This document shows, one piece after another, positions 28,834-36,660 of a stretch of DNA of 64,000 bases. A model generated the notes under the pieces. That model saw nothing but the letters and a program-made list of their open reading frames with translations. It did no database searches and was not told the DNA's origin. The stretch is from Oxalicibacterium flavum (GTDB lineage Bacteria > Pseudomonadota > Gammaproteobacteria > Burkholderiales > Burkholderiaceae_D): contig NZ_BMCG01000006.1 of the NCBI RefSeq assembly GCF_014635065.1, forward strand, positions 124,001 to 188,000, in the 5' to 3' direction. Numbering within the stretch: the stretch's first letter is position 1; every line of letters begins with the position of its first letter. Both the position numbers and the translations under genes were made by a program.

Positions 28834-30225
28834 ATGAACACCCCATCCGATCCGCAGCTGGATTCCCTTCGCGTTCCTCCCCATTCGATCGAGTCTGAAC
28901 AGTCCGTACTGGGCGGTCTGCTGCTCGACAATGCGGCCTGGGACCGGATTGCGGATTTCGTCAGCGAGGACGATTTCTACCGCTACGACCATCGGATCAT
29001 CTTCCAGCACATCGTCAAGCTGATCAACGGTTCGCGTCCGGCCGACGTCATTACCGTGTTCGAGGCGCTGAGCACCAGCGGCAAGGCCGAGGAAGTCGGC
29101 GGCCTGTCCTATCTGAATGCGCTGGCGCAGAACACGCCGTCGGCGGCCAACATCCGCCGCTATGCCGAGATCGTGCGCGACCGTGGCGTGCTGCGCAAAC
29201 TGATCACGGTGGCCGACGAAATCTCGGGTGCCGCTTTTCATCCGCAGGGCAAGGAAGTCAAGCAGATGCTGGACGAGGCCGAGTCCAAGATTTTCGCCAT
29301 TGCCGAAGAAGGCTCGCGTGGCGCACAGGGGTTTCAGGAAATTCAACCGCTGCTGACGCAGGTGGTCGAGCGTATCGACGAGCTCTACAGCCGCGACAGC
29401 AACAGCGACATCACCGGCGTGCCGACCGGCTTTGCCGACCTCGACCGCATGACCTCCGGCCTGCAGCCAGGGGACTTGGTCATCGTCGCCGGCCGTCCGT
29501 CGATGGGCAAGACCGCGTTCTCGATCAACATCGGCGAGAACGTCGCGATCGAAAGCGGCCTGCCGGTTGCCGTGTTCTCGATGGAGATGGGCGGCACCCA
29601 GCTCGCCATGCGTATGCTGGGCTCGGTCGGCCGGCTCGACCAGCACCGCCTGCGTACCGGCCGCCTGGTCGACGAGGACTGGCCGCGCCTGACGCATGCA
29701 ATCCAGAAGATGAACGATGCGCAGCTCTACATCGACGAGACGCCGGCACTGAGCCCGATCGAATTGCGCGCGCGTTCGCGTCGCCTGGCGCGTCAGTGCG
29801 GCAAGCTGGGCCTGATCATCATCGATTACCTGCAGCTCATGTCGGGCAACGGCGGCAGTTCGTCGGAAAACCGCGCCACCGAAATCTCGGAAATCTCGCG
29901 CAGTCTGAAAGGGCTGGCGAAGGAACTCAACTGCCCGGTGATCGCGCTGTCGCAGTTGAATCGTTCCCTGGAGCAACGTCCGAACAAGCGCCCGGTGATG
30001 TCCGATCTGCGCGAATCGGGCGCCATCGAGCAGGATGCCGACGTCATCCTGTTCATCTACCGCGACGAAGTTTACAATCCGGATTCGCCGGACAAGGGCA
30101 CGGCCGAGATCATCATCGGCAAGCAGCGTAACGGTCCGATCGGCGCGGTGCGGCTGACCTTCCTCGGGCAGTACACCAAATTCGAAAACTATACCGGCGG
30201 CGCTTCGGTATATCAGGGCGATTGA
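28834..30225 (+). CDS. dnaB: Replicative DNA helicase DnaB
   Basis: DnaB is the hexameric 5'-3' helicase at the replication fork. The 463-residue protein has the N-terminal collar domain (HSIESEQSVLGGLL), a linker, and the RecA-like motor with Walker A GRPSMGKTAF (about 219-228), the IIDYLQLM Walker B region and the arginine-finger segment. There is no intein. The ATG at 28834 was chosen over 28825 because the latter overlaps the -10 box. It lies downstream of the rpsF operon, as in many proteobacteria. Confidence 0.98.
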   Translation: MNTPSDPQLDSLRVPPHSIESEQSVLGGLLLDNAAWDRIADFVSEDDFYRYDHRIIFQHIVKLINGSRPADVITVFEALSTSGKAEEVGGLSYLNALAQNTPSAANIRRYAEIVRDRGVLRKLITVADEISGAAFHPQGKEVKQMLDEAESKIFAIAEEGSRGAQGFQEIQPLLTQVVERIDELYSRDSNSDITGVPTGFADLDRMTSGLQPGDLVIVAGRPSMGKTAFSINIGENVAIESGLPVAVFSMEMGGTQLAMRMLGSVGRLDQHRLRTGRLVDEDWPRLTHAIQKMNDAQLYIDETPALSPIELRARSRRLARQCGKLGLIIIDYLQLMSGNGGSSSENRATEISEISRSLKGLAKELNCPVIALSQLNRSLEQRPNKRPVMSDLRESGAIEQDADVILFIYRDEVYNPDSPDKGTAEIIIGKQRNGPIGAVRLTFLGQYTKFENYTGGASVYQGD

Positions 30226-30340
30226 GCACTCTATGACCGTGTCGCGCGCTTTGTCCGTGTTCTGCTTCGAATCATGCCGCGCGGGTCTCGTCGCTGGTGC
30301 CTTATCGATTTCAATGTCTTAATCTTCAAAGAGAGTAATC

Positions 30341-30967
30341 ATGTTTGGACGACTTCTGCCGAAAGAAGGCAAATTCTTCGATCTCTTCAACGAGCATGCC
30401 GAGTTCTGCGTCAAGGGTGCCAAGGAAATGGTCGCGCTGATGACCAATTTCGACGATCTCGAAATCCGCGTGCACGCCATCGAAGGCATCGAGAAGCAGG
30501 CGGATCAGGTCACGCACGCGACGCTGGATGCGCTGCACAAGACCTTCATCACGCCGCTCGATCGCGATGACATCCATCAACTGATTACGCGCATGGACGA
30601 TATCCTCGACCTGATGGAAGATGCGGCGCAGACCATCTCGCTGTACGACATCAAGGCGATCACGCCGGAAGCCAAGCGCCTGGCCGAACTGTGTTTGGCA
30701 TGCACCGAAAAGGTGAAGGCAGCGGTCGGCCTGTTGCACAACATGGACAACTCGCGCCAGATCCTCGAGATCTGCCAGGAAATCGATCGCCTGGAATCGG
30801 ATGCCGACCACGTCATGCGTGCGGCCATGTCCAAGCTGTTCCGCGAGGAGCCGGACGTGCGCACGCTGATCAAGCTCAAGGCCATCTATGAACTGCTGGA
30901 GACCGTGACCGATCGTTGCGAGGACGTTTCCAACATCATCGAAGGCATCATCGTCGAAAACGCCTGA
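30341..30967 (+). CDS. DUF47 family phosphate transport accessory protein (PhoU-like)
   Basis: The 208-residue all-helical protein matches the DUF47/TIGR00153 group, which is built like PhoU and sits next to Pit transporters. It starts MFGRLLPKEGKFFDLFNEHAEF and has repeated Glu/Asp-rich helices that could bind metals. It is thought to modulate the Pit transporter, though the mechanism is not settled. The gene lies 133 bp upstream of pit, with a GC hairpin between them (30976-31001), so the two likely form an operon. AAAGAG precedes the ATG. Confidence 0.9.
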   Translation: MFGRLLPKEGKFFDLFNEHAEFCVKGAKEMVALMTNFDDLEIRVHAIEGIEKQADQVTHATLDALHKTFITPLDRDDIHQLITRMDDILDLMEDAAQTISLYDIKAITPEAKRLAELCLACTEKVKAAVGLLHNMDNSRQILEICQEIDRLESDADHVMRAAMSKLFREEPDVRTLIKLKAIYELLETVTDRCEDVSNIIEGIIVENA

Positions 30968-30975
30968 TCGGGCGA

Positions 30976-31001
30976 AAACCGCCGCCATTGTGCGGCGGTT
31001 T
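30976..31001 (+). terminator. GC-rich hairpin between the DUF47 gene and pit (possible attenuator)
   Basis: AAACCGCCGC (30976-30985) pairs perfectly with GCGGCGGTTT (30992-31001) around a 6-nt loop. It is not followed by a T-run, so it may lower rather than end transcription into pit, or protect the upstream message. Confidence 0.45.
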
Positions 31002-31100
31002 GCATTGAGGGAGGGCAGGTGACCTGCTTTCCGGTTTCCCGGTTGCTGCTCATGCGAAAAGCCATGCGGCAACCCGTGCGAATTAAAAAAGATCATACCC

Positions 31101-32108
31101 ATGCAAACCCTTACCATGAGTTTTTACGTCCTGGCCTTTCTGGTGATCCTGGCCCTGGTCTTCGATTTCATGAACGGCTTCCACGATGCCGCCAACGCGA
31201 TCGCGACCGTGGTCTCGACCGGCGTGCTCAAGCCGCAGACGGCCGTCGCCATGGCGGCCTTCTTCAACTTCAGCGCGATCGCGGTGTTCCACCTGAAGGT
31301 GGCGGCCATGATCGGCACCGGCACCATCGACCCGATCGTGATCGACCATTACGTGGTGTTCGGCGCGCTGGTCGGTGCCATCGTCTGGAACCTGCTGACC
31401 TGGTACTTCGGCCTGCCGTCGTCGTCCTCGCATGCGCTGATCGGCGGCCTGGTCGGCGCCGCAGTCGCCAAGGCGGGCACCGATGCGCTGATCGCTTCCG
31501 GCCTGCTGAAGATCATCCTGTTCATCGTGCTGTCGCCGATGCTGGGCTTCCTGTTCGGTTCGCTGATGATGCTGCTGGTGTCGTGGCTGTTCGTGCGTTC
31601 TTCGCAGCGCACGGTTGACCGCTGGTTCCGCCGTCTGCAGCTGATCTCGGCTGCCATGTACAGCCTCGGCCACGGCGGCAACGACGCGCAGAAGACCATG
31701 GGCATCATCTGGATGCTGCTGATCGCGGCCGGCACCATGACCGCTTCCGATCCGCTGCCGACCTGGGTGATCCTGAGCTGCTACAGCGCGATCAGCCTCG
31801 GCACGCTGTTCGGCGGCTGGCGCATCGTCAAGACCATGGGCCAGAAGATCACCAAGCTCAAGCCGGTTGGCGGGTTCTGCGCCGAGACGGGCGGCGCCAT
31901 CACGCTGTTCCTCGCCACCATGCTCGGCATCCCGGTCTCGACCACGCACACCATCACCGGCGCCATCGTCGGCGTCGGCGCTTCGCGCAAGATGTCGGCG
32001 GTGCGCTGGGGCGTGGCTGGCAACATCGTCTGGGCCTGGATCTTCACGATCCCGGCGTCGGCCTTCGTGGCCGCCATCGCCTGGTGGATCGGCGTGCAGT
32101 TCCTGTAA
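31101..32108 (+). CDS. pit: Low-affinity inorganic phosphate transporter (PiT family)
   Basis: This 335-residue inner-membrane protein carries both PiT signatures: DFMNGFHDAANAIATVVSTG at the first segment, and SLGHGGNDAQKTMGI later, followed by IPVSTTHTITGAIVG. About nine to ten hydrophobic segments are visible. PiT proteins exchange metal-phosphate complexes or use the proton gradient. The upstream DUF47 gene is its usual partner. A terminator follows and faces the convergent PIN-PhoH gene. Confidence 0.94.
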   Translation: MQTLTMSFYVLAFLVILALVFDFMNGFHDAANAIATVVSTGVLKPQTAVAMAAFFNFSAIAVFHLKVAAMIGTGTIDPIVIDHYVVFGALVGAIVWNLLTWYFGLPSSSSHALIGGLVGAAVAKAGTDALIASGLLKIILFIVLSPMLGFLFGSLMMLLVSWLFVRSSQRTVDRWFRRLQLISAAMYSLGHGGNDAQKTMGIIWMLLIAAGTMTASDPLPTWVILSCYSAISLGTLFGGWRIVKTMGQKITKLKPVGGFCAETGGAITLFLATMLGIPVSTTHTITGAIVGVGASRKMSAVRWGVAGNIVWAWIFTIPASAFVAAIAWWIGVQFL

Positions 32109-32122
32109 GAGCTGCATCCATG

Positions 32123-32151
32123 AAAAAGCCCGCCTTCAAGGCGGGCTTTTT
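32123..32151. terminator. Bidirectional terminator between pit and the PIN-PhoH gene
   Basis: AAAAAGCCCGCC (32123-32134) pairs with GGCGGGCTTTTT (32140-32151) around a 5-nt loop; both strands carry a T-run. Confidence 0.92.
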
Positions 32152-32169
32152 GTTTGGCGGCGTATGCGC

Positions 32170-33846
32170 TTACAGTACGTCGCTCGCGTGGTCCGCGAGG
32201 CGCGAACGCTCGCCACGCGCCAGCGTCACGTGGCCGCTGTGCGACCAGCCCTTGAAGCGGTCAACCACGTAGGTCAGGCCGCTCGAGCCTTCGGTCAGGT
32301 AGGGCGTGTCGATCTGCGCGATGTTGCCGAGGCAGACGATCTTGGTGCCGGGACCGGCGCGCGTGACCAGCGTCTTCATCTGCTTGGGCGTCAGGTTCTG
32401 CGCCTCGTCGATGATCAGGAACTTGTTGACGAAGGTGCGGCCGCGCATGAAGTTGAGCGACTTGATCTTGATGCGCGAGCGGATAAGGTCCTGCGTCGCC
32501 GCACGGCCCCAGTCGCCGGCATCGTTGTCGGACTTGTTGAGCACTTCGAGGTTGTCGTCGAAGGCGCCCATCCACGGCCCCATCTTTTCTTCCTCGGTAC
32601 CCGGCAGGAAGCCGATGTCCTCGCCGACCGGCACCGTCACGCGCGTGACGATGATTTCGCTGTAGAGCTTGGTCTCGAGCACCTGCGCCAGGCCCGAGGC
32701 GAGTGCCAGCAGGGTCTTGCCGGTGCCGGCCTGGCCGAGCAGGGTGACGAAGTCGCATTCCGGATCGTTGAGCAGGTTGAGCGCAAAGTTCTGTTCGCGG
32801 TTGCGCGCTGTCACGCCCCACACGCTGTTCTTGTTGTGCGTGTAGTCGCGCAGGGTCTGGATCACGGCGGTCTTGCCGTTGATCTGACGTACCTGGCCGT
32901 AGAACGATGCTTCGCCGTTCTGCGGTTCCATATAGACGAACTGGTTGACCAGCATCTGCGGTACCAGCGGACCGGTCAGGCGATAGAAGGTGTAGCCGGT
33001 GCCGTGCTTGTTCTCCTGCCAGGATTCCATGCCCTTGGCATGCTTTTCCCAGAAGTCGTCCGGCAACTGCATGATGCCCGAGTAGAGCAGGTCGGTGTCT
33101 TCCAGCACGTGGTCGTTGAAGTATTCCTCGGCCGGCAAGCCCATCGCACGCGCCTTGATGCGCATGTTGATGTCCTTGGACACCAGCACCACCGGGCGGC
33201 CCGGATGCTGGGTTTCCAGTGCCTGCACCACGCCGAGAATCTGGTTGTCGGCCTTGCCGTTGGGCAGGCCGGTCGGCAGCGGCACGTCGGTGAGCTTGGT
33301 CTGGAAGAACAGGCGTCCCCCGGCATCCTTGTTGCCGAGCTTGGCGAGCACGATGCCTTCGTCGATCTCGCTTTCTTCCACGCCGCTGACCAGAGCATCG
33401 AGTGTGCGCGACACCTGCCGCGCGCTGCGCGCCACTTCCGACATGCCTTTCTTGTGGTCATCGAGTTCCTCGAGCGTGATCATCGGCAGATAGATGTCGT
33501 GCTCGTCGAAGCGAAACAGTGCGGTTGGATCGTGCATCAGCACATTGGTATCGAGCACGAACAGCTTGGTCGGTCCGTTCTTGGCGGCTTGACGGCGACC
33601 GCCGGACTTTTGCGCACTTGCCTGAGGTGCATTGGCCTGCGGCGCGTTGGCGGCAGCGCGCGGGCGGGCGGGCGTGGTCTTTTCGGTACTTCTGGCCATG
33701 GGGGAAGAAGCCGGCGCGGGATCGGTTTTGCGCGCCGATGGCTCGATCAGCGTCAGCGATTTGACGATCTTGTCCTTGTCGGCCTTCGGGTAATCCTGAG
33801 GGGAGAGCAGTGCGGCAGGCTTGGTCGGTAATTTAGGCAGGGGCAT
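32170..33846 (-). CDS. PIN-domain/PhoH-like ATPase fusion protein
   Basis: The 558-residue protein joins two domains. An N-terminal PIN-type nuclease domain starts at about residue 90 (LFVLDTNVLMHDPTALF) with acidic residues continuing in LEELDDHK. The C-terminal PhoH ATPase has Walker A GQAGTGKTLLALA and the LIIDEAQN region. The first 85 residues are a low-complexity Lys/Pro/Ala-rich stretch. PhoH-PIN proteins of this type are RNA helicase/nucleases in mycobacteria; here the role is inferred. GAGG lies 6 nt before the ATG at 33846. Confidence 0.92.
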   Translation of the reverse strand: MPLPKLPTKPAALLSPQDYPKADKDKIVKSLTLIEPSARKTDPAPASSPMARSTEKTTPARPRAAANAPQANAPQASAQKSGGRRQAAKNGPTKLFVLDTNVLMHDPTALFRFDEHDIYLPMITLEELDDHKKGMSEVARSARQVSRTLDALVSGVEESEIDEGIVLAKLGNKDAGGRLFFQTKLTDVPLPTGLPNGKADNQILGVVQALETQHPGRPVVLVSKDINMRIKARAMGLPAEEYFNDHVLEDTDLLYSGIMQLPDDFWEKHAKGMESWQENKHGTGYTFYRLTGPLVPQMLVNQFVYMEPQNGEASFYGQVRQINGKTAVIQTLRDYTHNKNSVWGVTARNREQNFALNLLNDPECDFVTLLGQAGTGKTLLALASGLAQVLETKLYSEIIVTRVTVPVGEDIGFLPGTEEEKMGPWMGAFDDNLEVLNKSDNDAGDWGRAATQDLIRSRIKIKSLNFMRGRTFVNKFLIIDEAQNLTPKQMKTLVTRAGPGTKIVCLGNIAQIDTPYLTEGSSGLTYVVDRFKGWSHSGHVTLARGERSRLADHASDVL

Positions 33847-33990
33847 CAGGACCTCGATCTAGAAAGTTTGAAGAACAGTGCAAACAAACGGTACAAACGG
33901 ATGGCAACGCCGGGAAGACTGATGCGGAAGGGTTGAAAAAACGGATGACGGCGACACGCCGGGCGGAGAAAGTCGCCAAAGCTGCGAATC

Positions 33991-34044
33991 GAAAAGCAAA
34001 AAAGCCGTTTGGGAAGGCGCATGGCCTAATCCGCAAACGGCTTT
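33991..34044 (-). terminator. Terminator of the peroxiredoxin gene
   Basis: On the minus strand AAAGCCGTTTG (34044-34034) pairs with CAAACGGCTTT (34011-34001), continuing into TTTGCTTTTC. The 22-nt loop holds a shorter AGGC/GCCT pairing. It ends transcription of bcp before the PIN-PhoH gene. Confidence 0.75.
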
Positions 34045-34084
34045 CCGTGAAAAAGATTCTTTTGAATTCAATGGGTTCTGCAAC

Positions 34085-34579
34085 CTAGGCAAGAGCCTTT
34101 ACAAACTCCAGTACTTCATCGATGTGTCCAGGCACTTTCACTCCACGCCATTCTTTCACCAATCTGCCCGACTCGTCAATGACAAAGGTGGAGCGTTCGA
34201 TGCCGCGCACCTTCTTGCCGTACATGTTCTTGATCTTCATCACGTTGAACAGGTTGCAGAGTTCTTCGCCGGGATCGGAAATGAGGGGAAAGGGCAGGTC
34301 GAGCTTGGCCTTGAAGCCTTCGTGCGAGCGCAGGCTGTCGCGACTGACGCCGACGATCTCGGCATTGGCGGCCTGGAACTGCGGATACAGGTCGCGGAAC
34401 TGAATGCCTTCGGTCGTGCAGCCCGGTGTATTGTCCTTGGGATAGAAATAGAGGACGATTTTCTTCCCTTTGTAATCAGACAGTTGGAATGTCTGTTCGC
34501 CGGTCATAGCGGCGGAAAATTCGGGCACCGTCTTGCCGACAGCGGATACCGCTTCTGCTGCGGCGTGTTCTTGTTCCAT
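34085..34579 (-). CDS. bcp: Peroxiredoxin, BCP/PrxQ family
   Basis: This cytoplasmic thiol peroxidase reduces hydrogen and organic peroxides. The 164-residue protein has the peroxidatic cysteine Cys54 in the TPGCTTEG motif. The resolving cysteine found five residues later in E. coli BCP is missing. A second cysteine, Cys108 in GEELCNLF, fits the group in which the resolving cysteine lies on helix alpha-3. The ATG at 34579 gives MEQEHAAAEAVSAVG; a good ribosome-binding site (GAGGAA) precedes it on the minus strand. Confidence 0.92.
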   Translation of the reverse strand: MEQEHAAAEAVSAVGKTVPEFSAAMTGEQTFQLSDYKGKKIVLYFYPKDNTPGCTTEGIQFRDLYPQFQAANAEIVGVSRDSLRSHEGFKAKLDLPFPLISDPGEELCNLFNVMKIKNMYGKKVRGIERSTFVIDESGRLVKEWRGVKVPGHIDEVLEFVKALA

Positions 34580-34721
34580 GTTTTCCTCTTCCTGGGCGGT
34601 TGGTGCCGCTGGTCAGCGGCGGGCAGTCAGGCTCCCCCTGCTTGCGGGCAACGTTCAGACCTTGTCAGGGCGATATGGGGGCGTTTTGGCATGATTCAAG
34701 CAAGGCGCTGCCGTAAAGCCG

Positions 34722-35096
34722 TCAGTCCTCGAAAATCAGGGCCAAGGCTACCTTGCGGCCCTCTCCCATGAGGATGTTGTAGGTCCGGCAGGCCGCCTGA
34801 TTGTCCATGCTTTCGACGCCGACGCGGCGTTGCGTCAGCGGCGCGATCAGGCGCGGATGAACGAAGCGCTGGCGTGCACCGGTGCCGAGGATCACGACAT
34901 CGGGCTCCAATGCGTCGATCTGCTCGAAGTGGGAATTCGACAATGCGTCGAAACTGGCCACTGGCCAGGCGACCGGCGCCGCTTCCGGCAGCACGAGCAG
35001 GCTGTGTTCGAAGCGCTTGAGGTTGATTTCGACGCCATCGTCGTCGTAGGCGGTGACGGTCTGGTATTGCTGGGTAGAGGTGTCGTGAAGCTTCAT
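34722..35096 (-). CDS. Mth938-like domain protein (DUF498)
   Basis: The 124-residue product matches the small Mth938 fold: an early INLKRFEHSLLVLP strand, a central DVVILGTGARQRF and a late VGVESMDNQAACRTYNIL. Members occur alone in bacteria and as the accessory factor AAMDC or NDUFAF3 in animals. Their function in bacteria is unknown. It lies upstream of bcp in the same direction with a 142-bp spacer that shows no clear terminator, and is divergent from alaA. Confidence 0.85.
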   Translation of the reverse strand: MKLHDTSTQQYQTVTAYDDDGVEINLKRFEHSLLVLPEAAPVAWPVASFDALSNSHFEQIDALEPDVVILGTGARQRFVHPRLIAPLTQRRVGVESMDNQAACRTYNILMGEGRKVALALIFED

Positions 35097-35374
35097 GGCA
35101 TTGGTCGCAAGCGAACGCGCGGGTCCGCCGTCGGCATGGCAAAAATGGAAGGGTTATTGTAACGTTTTCATCGCCGCGACTGCCTTTATCGATTGATAAA
35201 ATCACGCATTTTAGGCAAAATGACTCTCTTTGCCGTGCCGCAAGACACGGCCTTTCCTGACGCCGGATTCGTCCCCGCCTCGTCCCGCTTTCCCCCTGGC
35301 GCCGAAGGTCACGGCGCAGCCTGCATCTGCGAGCCGCCTCTTGCAGCTCCTGCAACACACAAGGAACCCACGCT
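35097..35374 (+). promoter_or_regulatory. Divergent promoter region and long leader of alaA
   Basis: TTTATC (35185-35190) and GATAAA (35195-35200) form a 6-bp inverted repeat, and the right arm runs into the -10-like GATAAAAT. A start site near 35208 would leave a leader of roughly 165 nt before the GTG of alaA. An overlapping open frame begins at 35220 (MTLFAVPQDTAF) in another frame. The ribosome-binding site AAGGAA is at 35361-35366. Confidence 0.4.
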
Positions 35375-36607
35375 GTGCGACCGATTCAAAAATCGAAAAA
35401 ACTGGATGACGTCTGTTATGACATTCGCGGCCCCGTGCTCGAGAAGGCGCGCCAGATGGAGGAAGACGGGCACAAGATCATCAAGCTGAACATCGGCAAC
35501 CTGGCGACCTTCGGTTTCGACGCACCGGACGAGATCGTGCAGGACATGATCCGCAACATGGCCAACTCGTCGGGCTATACCGATTCGAAGGGCCTGTTTG
35601 CACCGCGCAAGGCGGTCATGCAGTATTCGCAGGAGAAGAAGGTCGCCGGCGTCACGATCGACGACATCTACCTCGGCAACGGCGCCTCCGAACTGATCGT
35701 CATGAGCGTCAACGCGCTGCTCAATACCGGCGACGAAGTGCTGGTGCCGTCGCCCGACTATCCGCTGTGGACCGCCGCAGTGAGCCTGTCAGGCGGCACG
35801 CCGGTGCACTACGTCTGCGACGAGCAGGCCGACTGGTTCCCGGACATCGAGGACATCAAGCGCAAGATCACGCCGAACACCAAGGCCATCGTCGTCATCA
35901 ACCCGAACAATCCGACCGGCGCGCTGTATCCGGTCGAACTGCTGCAGCAGATCGTCGAGGTCGCGCGCCAGCACCAGCTGATCGTGTTCGCCGACGAGAT
36001 CTACGACAAGGTGCTGTACGACGGCAACGTCCATACCTCGATCGCCTCGCTGGCGGACGACGTGCTGTTCATCACCTTCAACGGCCTGTCCAAGAATTAC
36101 CGTTCGTGCGGCTATCGCGCCGGCTGGATGGTGGTGTCCGGCGAAAAGCGTCACGCTACCGATTACATCGAGGGCCTCAACATGCTGGCCTCGATGCGCC
36201 TGTGTGCCAACGTGCCGGGGCAGTACGCGATCCAGACTGCGCTCGGCGGCTACCAGAGCATCAACGATCTGGTCGGTCCCGGCGGCCGTCTGCTCAAGCA
36301 GCGCGACCTCGCGCACAGGCTGCTGACCGAGATTCCGGGCGTGACCTGCGTCAAGCCGAAGTCGGCGCTCTACATGTTCCCGCGCCTCGATCCCAAGATG
36401 TACCCGATCGCGGACGATCAGGATTTCGCCTATCAGCTGCTGGCCGAGGAAAGCGTGCTGATCGTGCAGGGCACCGGCTTCAACTGCCCGACCACCGACC
36501 ACTTCCGCGTGGTGTTCCTGCCCAACTCGGACGACCTGACGGTGGCGATCGGCCGCATCGCGCATTTCCTCGAAGGCTATCGCCGCCGTGTCGGCGTGGC
36601 TGCCTGA
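35375..36607 (+). CDS. alaA: Alanine transaminase-type PLP aminotransferase
   Basis: The 410-residue class I/II aminotransferase starts at a GTG and reads MRPIQKSKKLDDVCYDIRGP, the typical start of AlaA, which makes alanine from pyruvate and glutamate. The PLP-binding lysine is Lys240 in LSKNYRSCGYRAGW; the NPNNPTGALY and SPDYPLW segments are also typical. AAGGAA lies 8 nt before the GTG. It is followed by hom after 53 bp, and the alaA-hom-thrC order is common in betaproteobacteria. Confidence 0.92.
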   Translation: MRPIQKSKKLDDVCYDIRGPVLEKARQMEEDGHKIIKLNIGNLATFGFDAPDEIVQDMIRNMANSSGYTDSKGLFAPRKAVMQYSQEKKVAGVTIDDIYLGNGASELIVMSVNALLNTGDEVLVPSPDYPLWTAAVSLSGGTPVHYVCDEQADWFPDIEDIKRKITPNTKAIVVINPNNPTGALYPVELLQQIVEVARQHQLIVFADEIYDKVLYDGNVHTSIASLADDVLFITFNGLSKNYRSCGYRAGWMVVSGEKRHATDYIEGLNMLASMRLCANVPGQYAIQTALGGYQSINDLVGPGGRLLKQRDLAHRLLTEIPGVTCVKPKSALYMFPRLDPKMYPIADDQDFAYQLLAEESVLIVQGTGFNCPTTDHFRVVFLPNSDDLTVAIGRIAHFLEGYRRRVGVAA

Positions 36608-36660
36608 TTCTTCCGGTCGATGGCGGCGCTGCCGGCGCCGCCGCCCTTAATGCAGAGATT

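Noticed and set aside
35220-35489. 90-codon open frame overlapping the alaA leader and start
   Set aside because: It extends out of frame into alaA, and its later part is arginine-rich shadow sequence. I keep it only as a possible leader peptide in the alaA finding.
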